Translations under genes and position numbers: made by a program
Shown here: positions 48,194 through 57,107 of the stretch, piece after piece
Position numbering within the stretch: the stretch's first letter is position 1
Layout of the letters: each line of letters opens with the position of its first letter
Assembly (NCBI RefSeq): GCF_015206995.1
Contig: NZ_JADEXR010000006.1
Location: 1-64,000 of the forward strand
DNA: 64,000 nt
Direction: 5' to 3'
DNA from: an aff. Roholtiella sp. LEGE 12411
GTDB taxonomy: Bacteria > Cyanobacteriota > Cyanobacteriia > Cyanobacteriales > Nostocaceae
Notes under the pieces: model-generated
Database searches by the model: none
The model's input: the letters and a program-made list of their open reading frames with translations, nothing else
Told to the model about the DNA's origin: nothing

Positions 48194-51100
48194 ATGAATA
48201 AGAAAAATATTGAAAATATCTATCCACTTTCGCCCATGCAACAGGGTATGCTCTTTCATACCCTTTCCGCTCCAGAATCCGGGGTTTATGTCGTTCAAAG
48301 TTGTTATACGTTTACTAAAACTATTAACATTGCAGCTTTTGGACAAGCTTGGCAACAAGTTATAAATCAGCACCCTATTTTACGCACCTCTTTTTACTGG
48401 AAGCAGCACAAAGAGCCGTTTCAGGTGGTGCATAGATATGTGGAATTACCTTGGCAAGAGTATGACTGGCAATCCTTGTCAGTTGTTGAGCAGCAAGAGA
48501 ACCTAGAAGCTTTCTTGCAAACAGACCGCCAGAAAGGGTTTGATATTTCTCACCCACCCCTGATGCGCTTGATTTTAATTCAAGTAGCCCAAGAAACGTA
48601 TCATTTTATTTGGAGCAGCCACCATTTGCTTTTAGATGGATGGTCTACGGCTTTAGTACTTCAGCAAGTTTTTCAAACTTACGAATCACTTTGTCAAGGG
48701 CAAGTTTTACCATTACCACGCTGTCGTCCATATCAAGATTACATTGCTTGGCTGCAACAGCAGAATCTGGCTCAAGCAGAAGCATTTTGGCGTAAAGTGC
48801 TGAAGGGTTTTACTGCACCTACTCAGTTGAGAAACGGTAGTTTGTCAAATTCACCCACAAAATTTGGGGAGCAATCAATCAAGCTATCACCAGTAGCAAC
48901 AGTCGCCCTGCAAACATTGGCGCGACAGCACAAATTGACTTTAAATAGTTTTGTACAGGGGGCTTGGGCTATACTCCTGAGTCGTTATAGCGGTGAAGAA
49001 GATGTGGTTTTTGGAGCTACTTCTGCTGGCCGTCCACCTGCATTAGTTGGTTCGGAATCAATGGTGGGGCTGTTTATCAACACTTTACCAGTGCGATCCC
49101 AGGTTTGTGGGAATGAGTTGCTGATTCCTTGGCTGCAAAAACTTCAGGCGCAACAACTAGAGACGCAACAATATGAATACAGCCCTTTAGTACAAGTACA
49201 GGGATGGAGTGAAGTTCGTAGAGATCTGCCCCTGTTTGAGAGTATTTTGGTATTTGAAAATTATCCTGTAGACGCTTCCTTAAAAGAATGGGCTACAGAA
49301 ATGCAGATCCATAATATTCGGTCTGTGGAATCGACAAACTATCCCATAACAATTTCAGTCGGGGTAAGTACAGAGTTATCGTTCAAGGTTTTATATGATT
49401 GCAGTCGGTTTGATGTAGTCACCATCATAGCGATGTTAGGTCATCTGAAAACTTTACTGGAGGGTATAGTTGCAAATCCTGATCGATCACTCTCCTCACT
49501 ACCTTTGTTAACAAAAACTGAGCAAAATCAACTTTTAGAAGAGTGGAATGACACTACAACTGAGTACCCGCAGGATCAGTGCATTCATCAACTATTTGCA
49601 GAGCAGGTAGAACGAACACCAGATGCTATAGCCGTAGTATTTGAAAATGAGCAACTTACCTATCACCAACTCAATCAGCGAGCTAACCAATTAGCACATT
49701 ACTTACAAAGATTGGGTGTTGGCCCAGAGGTATTAGTGGGGATTTGTGTAGAGCGTTCCTTAGAAATGGTAATTGGCATTTTGGGGATTCTCAAAGCTGG
49801 TGGAGCTTATGTCCCTCTCGAGCCAAGCCATCCCCAACAGCGTTTAGCTTTCATATTGGAAAACTCCCAAACTCCGCTTTTATTATCCCAGCATAACTTA
49901 GTCGCACAATTAGGGGATTATGCAGCCAAAGTCATCTGTTTAGATACCGATTGGGAAAAAATTGCTCACGAAAGCCAAGAAAATCCCTCAACTGATGTTA
50001 GTAGCCATAACTTAGCTTATGTAATTTACACCTCTGGCTCGACTGGTACCCCCAAAGGTGTGTTAATTCAGCATTCCAATGTAGTACGACTCTTAGCGGC
50101 TACCCAGGCATGGTTTGAATTTAATGCAAATGATGTCTGGACTTTATTCCATTCTTATGCATTTGATTTCTCTGTTTGGGAAATTTGGGGTGCGCTGCTT
50201 TATGGGGGACGCTTAGTGGTTGTGCCTTATTGGGTCAGTCGCACTCCAGAAGAATTCTATAAATTACTCTCCACTCACGGGGTAACGGTTCTCAACCAAA
50301 CGCCTTCCGCCTTTTACCAACTGATTCAAGCCGATGCTGTTTTGGGTCAGCAGCACTTATTGAATCTACGGTTTGTTATATTTGGTGGCGAAGCCCTAGT
50401 ACTGCAAAGCCTAAAACCCTGGTTTGAGCGACATGGCGATCGCTCACCGCAGCTAGTTAATATGTACGGCATTACCGAAACCACTGTTCACGTCACTTAT
50501 CGTCGGTTAACGCGAGAAGATGTGATGCAATCTGTAGGCAGCGTCATTGGTCGCCCAATTCCAGATTTAGAAGTGTATATACTTAATCAGCAGCAGCAAC
50601 TTGTACCCATTGGCATTGTTGGGGAAATGTATGTTGCTGGTGCTGGACTGGCACGGGGTTATCTTAACCGACCAGAACTCACTACACAAAGATTTATCTC
50701 CAACCCCTTCAGCGGCAAACCAGATGCACTTCTTTACAAAAGTGGTGATTTAGCTCGTTATTTACCCAGTGGCGAACTGGAGTACATCGGTCGGATTGAC
50801 AACCAAGTAAAAATCCGAGGATTCAGGATTGAGCTAGGTGAAATTGAAGCCGCCATCAACCAACATTCATCGATATCTGCGAGTGTGGTGATCGTTCGAG
50901 AAGATGGAACCGAGAATAATAGCTTAATAGCTTATATAACTGTCCAGCCACAGCAGACATTAGCAATTCCCGAACTGCGCCGCTTTTTAGAATTAAAACT
51001 GCCAAACTACATGGTTCCAACAGCTATTGTGGTGTTAGAGGCGTTACCCTTGACACCCAATGGCAAGATAGACAGACGAGCATTGCCAGCACCTGACCTA

Positions 51101-54100
51101 ACACAGCTAATATCTGAATCTAATTTTGTGGCTCCTGCTACACCAGTAGAAGAAATGCTAGCTGGAATTTGGGCGCAGGTACTAGGTTTAGAAAAGATAG
51201 GTGTAAACGATAACTTCTTTGATTTGGGGGGACATTCCTTAATTGCAACTCGCGTCATTTCCCAGATTCGCCAAGTATTTGAGGTTGAGATACCTTTACG
51301 TCGCTTGTTTGAGTTGCCAACAGTAAGCGAGTTAGCCAAAGAGATTCAAACAGCGATTAAAGCCGATAAAGGATTAGAAGTACCGCCCATCAAACCCATT
51401 GCGCGATCGTCGGAGACGGGGCTTTGCCCATCGCAAGAATTACCCCTATCCTTTGCCCAACAGCGATTATGGTTTTTGAGCGAGTTAGAGCCGAATAGCC
51501 CTTTTTACAATATTCCTGCGGCTGTGCGCTTAGAAGGACAATTGAATCTCGCAGCACTAGAACAGAGTTTTAATGAAATTCTACGCCGTCACGAAGTCTT
51601 GCGAACTAATTTTCGGACAGTTGCAGGGCAAGCCATAGCCGTTATTTCGCCAGCAACACCACAGTTATTATCAGTAATTGACCTGAGCGAATTACCTCCG
51701 ACTCAACAAGAAACCCAGGTTAGACAACTAGCTTTAGCAGAGGCGCAACAGCCATTTAACCTTGAGGCTGACACTCTGCTACGAGTGAAATTACTCTGCC
51801 TGAGTGAACAGGAATATGTAACACTCTTGACCATGCATCACATTGTCTCTGATGGTTGGTCAATAGATGTGCTAGTGCGTGAACTAGCAACACTTTATCA
51901 AGGGTTTTGTCAGGGGCAACCGTCACCTTTACCGGAACTTGAAATTCAATATGCAGACTTCGCCGCTTGGCAGAGACAATGGCTTGAGGGAGAAGTCCTA
52001 GAATCCCAGCTTGCTTACTGGCGAAAACAGCTAGATGGTGCGCCAGCAGTCCTAGAGTTACCAACTGACTATCCGCGACCAGCTATTCAATCCTCCCGTG
52101 GTGCCACCTATTCTTTCTGTTTGTCAAAAGACCAATCTCTAGCACTCAAATCTTTGAGTCGGCAAGAGGGAAGCACCTTATTCATGACCTTGCTGGCAGC
52201 TTTTAAGACATTACTACACCGCTACACTGGCAGCAATGATATTGTCATCGGTTCTCCCATCGCTAATCGCAACCACAGCCAGATAGAAGGGTTAATTGGT
52301 TTCTTTGTCAATACCCTAGTCTTGCGAACTAATCTTGCAGACAATCCCAGTTTTCAAGAGTTGCTGCATCGTGTCAAAGAAGTAGCTTTAGGAGCTTATA
52401 CCCACCAAGATACGCCTTTTGAACTGCTAGTAGAAAAAATGCAGCCACAGCGAGACTTAAGCCATACACCTCTATTTCAGGTGATGTTTGTGCTGCAAAA
52501 TGCCCAAAACACAGAGATTCAGTTAACGGGTTTGACTTTAAGTACTCTCGAAACTGACAGTGGGACTGCGAAGTTCGACTTGACTTTAGATATGAGAGAG
52601 ACACAGCAGGGATTAGTAGGCACTCTAGAGTACAGTATCGACTTATTCGAGCCGCAAACTATACAAAGGATGGCGGGACATTTACAGACATTACTATGCG
52701 GTATTATTGCCAATCCAGAGCAACGGCTTTCGGAATTACCCCTGTTAACAACAGAGGAACAAAGCCAACTATTAGTAGACTGGAATCAAACTCAGGTTGA
52801 GTATTCCCAAGCTCGGTGCATTCATCAACTATTTGAGAAACAGGTAGAAAAAACACCTGATGCAGTTGCAGTAGTATTTGAAAATGAGCAACTTACCTAT
52901 CACCAACTCAATCAGCGAGCCAACCAATTAGCACATTACTTGCAAACATTGGGTGTTGGCGCAGAGGTATTAGTAGGGATTTGTGTAGAGCGATCGCCGT
53001 TAATGCTCATTGGAATTTTAGCGATTCTCAAAGCTGGTGGTGCTTATGTGCCTCTTGACCCCGATTATCCCCAAGAACGCTTGGGCTTTATGTTATCAGA
53101 TGCACAAGTGTCAGTGCTGCTTACACAGGAATCTGTCTCGGCAAAGCTTCCAAATACTCAAGCAAAAGTTATATGTATAGATAATGCAGAGTTAATAGCA
53201 CAGCGATCGCAACACAATCCCGTTAATCAAAACAAGCTGGACAATTTAGCCTATGTGATCTATACATCCGGATCTACTGGCAAGCCCAAAGGGGTAATGA
53301 TTGAACATAGGTCATTGGTGAACTACACTCAAGCAGCTATTGAGGAATATGAAATAAGTTCCAGCGATCGCATTCTACAATTTGCCTCAATTAGCTTTGA
53401 CGCAGCCGCCGAAGAAATTTTTCCTTGTTTAGTACAGGGAGCAACCTTGGTACTGCGAACTGATGAAATGTTAAATTCAGTACCTACTTTTTTAGAAAAA
53501 TGTCAACAACAAGCACTGACTGTATTAGATTTACCTACTGCTTTTTGGCAGCAATTAACTTCTGAATTACCTGCACTCAGATTAACTTTACCGCCATCTT
53601 TACGATTAGTTATTATTGGTGGTGAGAAAGCTTTACCAGATAAAGTATCTACTTGGCAGAAGTATGTAGGTTCAAATGTAAAGCTAGTCAACAGCTACGG
53701 GCCAACAGAAGCCACAGTAGTAACCACAACTTGCTATTTATCAGCACAAAATTTTACTAAAGAAATACCCATTGGAAAAGCTATTGCCAATATTCAAACT
53801 TATGTTTTAGACCGATATTTGCAACCAGTTCCGATTGGTGTATCTGGTGAATTATATATTGGCGGTACAGGTGTAGCACGGGGTTATCTTAATCAACCTC
53901 AATTAACATCTGAAAAATTTATCCCCAACCCATTTGGCTTAAAAGCTAATTCTCGCCTTTACAAAACAGGAGACTTAGTACGCTACCGCAGTGATGGTAA
54001 TATTGAAATTATTGGTCGGGTAGATCACCAAGTAAAAATTCGCGGTTTCCGCATTGAATTGGGAGAAATTGAAGCGGTACTCAGTCAACACCCAGCCGTA

Positions 54101-56014
54101 CAAGCATCTGTGGTTATTGCTGAAGAACAGCGAATAATTGCTTATTGGGTGGCAAAACAACAACCTGTACCTGCAATTAGTGAATTGCGCCACTTTCTCA
54201 GTAATAAATTGCCCAACTATATGATTCCGGCTGTATTTGTGCAGATTCCAGCCCTACCACTGACACCAAATGGCAAAGTAGATAGACAAGCATTGCCAGC
54301 ACCCGATTACGTTAGACCAGAATTAGACAAACAGTTTATCGCTCCACGTAACCCAATAGAAATCAAATTAGCCCAAATATGGACAGAAGTTTTGCGTGTA
54401 GAACAAGTGGGGATTGAAGACAACTTCTTTGAGTTGGGTGGAGATTCTATTTTAACTATTCAGATAGTTGCTAAAGCTAACCAAGTAGGTTTACGGCTGA
54501 CTGCAAAACAGTTATTTCAGTACCAAAATATTGCTGAATTAGCTGTTGTCTGTCTGACTACTGAGGAGACTACTCAAGCCGAGCAAGGGCTTATTACAGG
54601 TTTCGTACCTCTGACACCCATCCAGCATTGGTTTTTCCGTCAAAACTTACCAGAGTCGCACCATTACAATCAAGCTGTTTTATTGGAAGCCCAACAAGCG
54701 ATCGCACCAGATATCTTAAAGCAAAGTATACAGCATTTATACATCCACCACGATGCCCTGCGGCTAAGGTTTGAGCAAACCGAGTCTGGCTGGCAGCAAA
54801 TAATAGCACCACCGGAAAGCGAAGTAAATTTAACAAGATTCGATTTTTCCACACTACCAGCAGCAGAACAACAGCCAGCTATCGAAGCAGCAGCTACCAA
54901 ATTACAAGCAAGTTTCGATTTATCCAGTGGACTTTTAATTAAAGTAGCATTGTTTGATTTGGGTACTCATCAGCCAAGCCGTTTATTGATTATCATCCAT
55001 CACTTAGCTATAGATGGGGTTTCTTGGCGAATTTTGCTGGAGGATTTACAAACAGTTTATGAACAGCTTAGTCAAGGCAAAACTGTTAATTTACCAGCGA
55101 AAACTACTTCCTTTAAACAATGGTCACATCATTTACAGGAGTATGCAAAATCAGAAGCCTTAGTGCAAGAACAGCATTACTGGTTAGCTTTGTCTCAAAA
55201 GGAAATTTTCGCTCTGCCAATCGATTATCTTAATGGAGAAAACACAGAAGTTTCTAAAGATATCGTATCAATACAGCTAAATGTCGAAGAAACTCAAGCA
55301 CTATTAAAAGAAGTGCCACAAGCTTATAACACTCAAATTAATGATGTGTTGCTCACGGCGCTGGGGCAAACTTTTGCTCATTGGACTGGGAATCAATCTC
55401 TATTAGTAGAGTTAGAAGGTCATGGACGCGAAGAAATTTTCGACAATGTAGATTTATCTCGCACCGTTGGTTGGTTTACAAGTATCTTTCCAGTCCACAT
55501 CAATTTAGAAGCAGCTTTAGACCCAGGAACAGCTTTAAAGATAGTCAAAGAAGAATTGCGGAGTATTCCCAATCGAGGCATTGGTTATGGTGTTCTGCGC
55601 TATTTAAGTCATGATCAACAAATAACAAAAACGCTGAATAGTATCCCCAAAGCTGAAGTGCTTTTTAATTACTTGGGTCAGTTTGACCAGACATTTTCTC
55701 AGTCTTCTTCGTTTAAGTTTGCTCAAGAATCTAGCGGATTAGCTCTGAGCCAGCAAGGCCAAAGGAGCCATCTTTTAGAAATTAATGCTTTGGTAAATAA
55801 CAACAAGCTACAAGTTGATTGGGCTTATAGCAAAAATCTTCATCGTCAAACTACAGTCAAATTTCTAGCCGACAAATTTAAGGAAGTGCTGTGTGAACTC
55901 ATTGCTCATTGTCTATCTCCAGAAGCTGGGGGTTATACTCCTTCAGATTTTCCTGATGTAATGCTTGATGAAAATCAATTAGAAAACGTTCTTGCTGAAA
56001 TGGGTTTGGATTAG
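48194..56014 (+). CDS. NRPS, two modules: C-A(Thr)-PCP-C-A(basic residue?)-PCP-E
   Basis: 2606 residues. First C domain starts IYPLSPMQQGMLFHTL, with HHLLLDG from His143 (accepts a D-residue). First A domain has code D-F-W-S-I-G-M-V-H-K (Asp658), predicting Thr; PCP Ser1015. Second C domain with HHIVSDG from His1215, the ordinary L-to-L type. Second A domain has D-A-E-A-I-G-S-V-V-K (Asp1736), like the module of the previous gene; PCP Ser2085 in GGDS; final E domain with HHLAIDG from His2269. The N-terminal parts of its two A domains are nearly identical DNA while the specificity cores differ, a mosaic. A repeat is inserted at 51403-51434. A 17-bp gap follows the previous NRPS; the stop is followed by an IscB-type insertion. 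Confidence 0.95.
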   Translation: MNKKNIENIYPLSPMQQGMLFHTLSAPESGVYVVQSCYTFTKTINIAAFGQAWQQVINQHPILRTSFYWKQHKEPFQVVHRYVELPWQEYDWQSLSVVEQQENLEAFLQTDRQKGFDISHPPLMRLILIQVAQETYHFIWSSHHLLLDGWSTALVLQQVFQTYESLCQGQVLPLPRCRPYQDYIAWLQQQNLAQAEAFWRKVLKGFTAPTQLRNGSLSNSPTKFGEQSIKLSPVATVALQTLARQHKLTLNSFVQGAWAILLSRYSGEEDVVFGATSAGRPPALVGSESMVGLFINTLPVRSQVCGNELLIPWLQKLQAQQLETQQYEYSPLVQVQGWSEVRRDLPLFESILVFENYPVDASLKEWATEMQIHNIRSVESTNYPITISVGVSTELSFKVLYDCSRFDVVTIIAMLGHLKTLLEGIVANPDRSLSSLPLLTKTEQNQLLEEWNDTTTEYPQDQCIHQLFAEQVERTPDAIAVVFENEQLTYHQLNQRANQLAHYLQRLGVGPEVLVGICVERSLEMVIGILGILKAGGAYVPLEPSHPQQRLAFILENSQTPLLLSQHNLVAQLGDYAAKVICLDTDWEKIAHESQENPSTDVSSHNLAYVIYTSGSTGTPKGVLIQHSNVVRLLAATQAWFEFNANDVWTLFHSYAFDFSVWEIWGALLYGGRLVVVPYWVSRTPEEFYKLLSTHGVTVLNQTPSAFYQLIQADAVLGQQHLLNLRFVIFGGEALVLQSLKPWFERHGDRSPQLVNMYGITETTVHVTYRRLTREDVMQSVGSVIGRPIPDLEVYILNQQQQLVPIGIVGEMYVAGAGLARGYLNRPELTTQRFISNPFSGKPDALLYKSGDLARYLPSGELEYIGRIDNQVKIRGFRIELGEIEAAINQHSSISASVVIVREDGTENNSLIAYITVQPQQTLAIPELRRFLELKLPNYMVPTAIVVLEALPLTPNGKIDRRALPAPDLTQLISESNFVAPATPVEEMLAGIWAQVLGLEKIGVNDNFFDLGGHSLIATRVISQIRQVFEVEIPLRRLFELPTVSELAKEIQTAIKADKGLEVPPIKPIARSSETGLCPSQELPLSFAQQRLWFLSELEPNSPFYNIPAAVRLEGQLNLAALEQSFNEILRRHEVLRTNFRTVAGQAIAVISPATPQLLSVIDLSELPPTQQETQVRQLALAEAQQPFNLEADTLLRVKLLCLSEQEYVTLLTMHHIVSDGWSIDVLVRELATLYQGFCQGQPSPLPELEIQYADFAAWQRQWLEGEVLESQLAYWRKQLDGAPAVLELPTDYPRPAIQSSRGATYSFCLSKDQSLALKSLSRQEGSTLFMTLLAAFKTLLHRYTGSNDIVIGSPIANRNHSQIEGLIGFFVNTLVLRTNLADNPSFQELLHRVKEVALGAYTHQDTPFELLVEKMQPQRDLSHTPLFQVMFVLQNAQNTEIQLTGLTLSTLETDSGTAKFDLTLDMRETQQGLVGTLEYSIDLFEPQTIQRMAGHLQTLLCGIIANPEQRLSELPLLTTEEQSQLLVDWNQTQVEYSQARCIHQLFEKQVEKTPDAVAVVFENEQLTYHQLNQRANQLAHYLQTLGVGAEVLVGICVERSPLMLIGILAILKAGGAYVPLDPDYPQERLGFMLSDAQVSVLLTQESVSAKLPNTQAKVICIDNAELIAQRSQHNPVNQNKLDNLAYVIYTSGSTGKPKGVMIEHRSLVNYTQAAIEEYEISSSDRILQFASISFDAAAEEIFPCLVQGATLVLRTDEMLNSVPTFLEKCQQQALTVLDLPTAFWQQLTSELPALRLTLPPSLRLVIIGGEKALPDKVSTWQKYVGSNVKLVNSYGPTEATVVTTTCYLSAQNFTKEIPIGKAIANIQTYVLDRYLQPVPIGVSGELYIGGTGVARGYLNQPQLTSEKFIPNPFGLKANSRLYKTGDLVRYRSDGNIEIIGRVDHQVKIRGFRIELGEIEAVLSQHPAVQASVVIAEEQRIIAYWVAKQQPVPAISELRHFLSNKLPNYMIPAVFVQIPALPLTPNGKVDRQALPAPDYVRPELDKQFIAPRNPIEIKLAQIWTEVLRVEQVGIEDNFFELGGDSILTIQIVAKANQVGLRLTAKQLFQYQNIAELAVVCLTTEETTQAEQGLITGFVPLTPIQHWFFRQNLPESHHYNQAVLLEAQQAIAPDILKQSIQHLYIHHDALRLRFEQTESGWQQIIAPPESEVNLTRFDFSTLPAAEQQPAIEAAATKLQASFDLSSGLLIKVALFDLGTHQPSRLLIIIHHLAIDGVSWRILLEDLQTVYEQLSQGKTVNLPAKTTSFKQWSHHLQEYAKSEALVQEQHYWLALSQKEIFALPIDYLNGENTEVSKDIVSIQLNVEETQALLKEVPQAYNTQINDVLLTALGQTFAHWTGNQSLLVELEGHGREEIFDNVDLSRTVGWFTSIFPVHINLEAALDPGTALKIVKEELRSIPNRGIGYGVLRYLSHDQQITKTLNSIPKAEVLFNYLGQFDQTFSQSSSFKFAQESSGLALSQQGQRSHLLEINALVNNNKLQVDWAYSKNLHRQTTVKFLADKFKEVLCELIAHCLSPEAGGYTPSDFPDVMLDENQLENVLAEMGLD
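51403..51434. repeat. In-frame palindromic-repeat insertion between PCP and C domain
   Basis: GCGATCGTCGGAGACG then GGGCTTTGCCCATCGC. It adds about eight residues (ETGLCPSQ) to the linker between IARSS and ELPLSFAQQ, which are usually joined. Confidence 0.75.
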
Positions 56015-56026
56015 GAGGAAAATGCA

Positions 56027-56269
56027 GTCAACCACCCACCACTAATCGGAGTACCGATATAGTGGGGGCTTGAAAGAGTCTAGTTGACCAGTCTAAGTGT
56101 TAAGTCACTACGTTTAAGGTAAGTGTTCAAGACCTACCAAGGGATGCGTAGCTAGTCCCCTGCTCTAGAACTTAAAAGTTAAACAGGTTTAAGGGTTAAG
56201 CCAGTGCTTTTGAGATAGTTACCGACCTGAAACATTGACGAAGCTAACATTACCCGAAAGGAGGCACTT
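56027..56269 (+). ncRNA. Probable omega-RNA of the IscB element
   Basis: About 240 bp directly upstream of the iscB start, where the guide-bearing omega-RNA of IscB systems is encoded. Foldable parts: GTCAAC (56027-56032) with GTTGAC (56083-56088), CCACTA (56039-56044) with TAGTGG (56060-56065), and ATCGG (56045-56049) with CCGAT (56054-56058). The 5' guide would be copied from sequence just left of 56027, i.e. the 3' end of the preceding NRPS gene. The 3' end near the GGAGG box of iscB is approximate. No expression evidence; assigned from position and folding only. Confidence 0.6.
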
Positions 56270-56939
56270 ATGTGCAAAACATTTGTAATTGATTCCAAAA
56301 AAAGACCTTTAGAACCAATTCATTCCGCACAGGCTAGACAGTTGTTAAGGAACAAAAAAGCAGCAGTATTTAGACAGTTCCCGTTTACCATTATCCTAAA
56401 AGAATCGCGTCCTAACTCCCCAGTATCACCTATTCGGTTAAAGATTGACCCTGGCGCAAAACACACCGGAATTGCGTTAGTCAACGATGCTACGGGAGTT
56501 GTTGTATTTGCAGCAGAATTAAAACATAGAGGTTTTACAATCAGAGACGCTTTGACCTCTAGACGACAATTAAGGCGTAGTAGACGCACTAGAAAAACTC
56601 GTTACAGGAAACCCAGATTCTTAAATAGAACCCGTCCATCAGGATGGTTAGCGCCAAGCTTACAAAGTCGGGTTGACAATATCAAAACTTGGGTTGATAA
56701 GTTACGTCGATTTGCACCAATTGAGGCTATTAGTCAAGAGTTAGTACGTTTTGATATGCAGTTGATGCGGAATCCAGATATCCAGGGGAAAGAGTACCAG
56801 CAGGGGACTTTTGCTGGCTACGAAACAAGACAATATCTATTAGAAAAGTGGGGAAGACAGTGCGTTTATTGTGGAGTCAAAAACTCATAAATACTGTAAA
56901 TCAATTCACAAAAAGGATGGTTACGAATATGGAAAATAA
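56270..56939 (+). pseudogene. iscB: Decayed IscB RNA-guided nuclease, internal deletion
   Basis: The first 206 codons (56270-56890) are the N-terminal half of IscB: PLMP domain (VIDSKKRPLEPIHSAQARQL), RuvC-I with Asp60 in KIDPGAKHTGIAL, Arg-rich bridge helix (SRRQLRRSRRTRKTRYRKP), and RuvC-II with Glu157 in SQELVRFD. It stops in the first turn of the HNH domain (CVYCGVKNS). Directly after, in the +1 frame, 56886-56939 encodes HKYCKSIHKKDGYEYGK and a stop, the usual C-terminal tail of IscB. So the HNH domain, RuvC-III and target-recognition part have been deleted by a single internal loss. Start has AAAGGAGG upstream. It lies between two NRPS genes and is a relic of an ISC-type transposon. Confidence 0.85.
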
Positions 56940-57054
56940 AAGATTTGTTAATTGCTCAACTGTCCCTCTCATTGTTTGTGCTGGCGCACAAAATTATTCA
57001 AGGGACGTTTCACAATTAACCCCGGAGGCGGAGCGTCTCCGGCTCCGCTCCATT
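56940..57054. other. Spacer between iscB relic and the next NRPS, with GC-rich repeat
   Basis: Contains GGAGGCGGAGCGTCTCC and GGCTCCGCTCC (57024-57052), a short Nostoc-type palindrome with a 7-bp GC-rich stem. The rest is AT-rich and may be the right end of the ISC element. No credible gene; a frame through 56848-57111 is only a shadow. Confidence 0.5.
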
Positions 57055-57102
57055 CCTCCAACCACCAAACTGAGTACAGTTTTGGTGGGGGTCTCTTGGA
57101 GG
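57055..57102 (+). promoter_or_regulatory. Hairpin that can mask the ribosome binding site of the A-less NRPS
   Basis: CCTCCAA (57055-57061) is fully complementary to TTGGAGG (57096-57102), which contains the GGAGG ribosome binding site five bases before ATG 57108. An inner stem of CCACCAAACT with AGTTTTGGTGG (one bulge) closes a GAGTAC loop. The loop and flanks resemble the first hairpin of the omega-RNA at 56027 (CCACC, GAGTAC, AGTGGGGG), so it may come from the ISC element. Masking of translation is inferred from complementarity. Confidence 0.45.
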
Positions 57103-57107
57103 TTTAG

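Noticed and set aside
56270-56890. TnpB or Cas9-type nuclease
   Set aside because: PLMP domain, short RuvC-I spacing, bridge helix and CxYCG start of HNH are IscB features; TnpB has no HNH.
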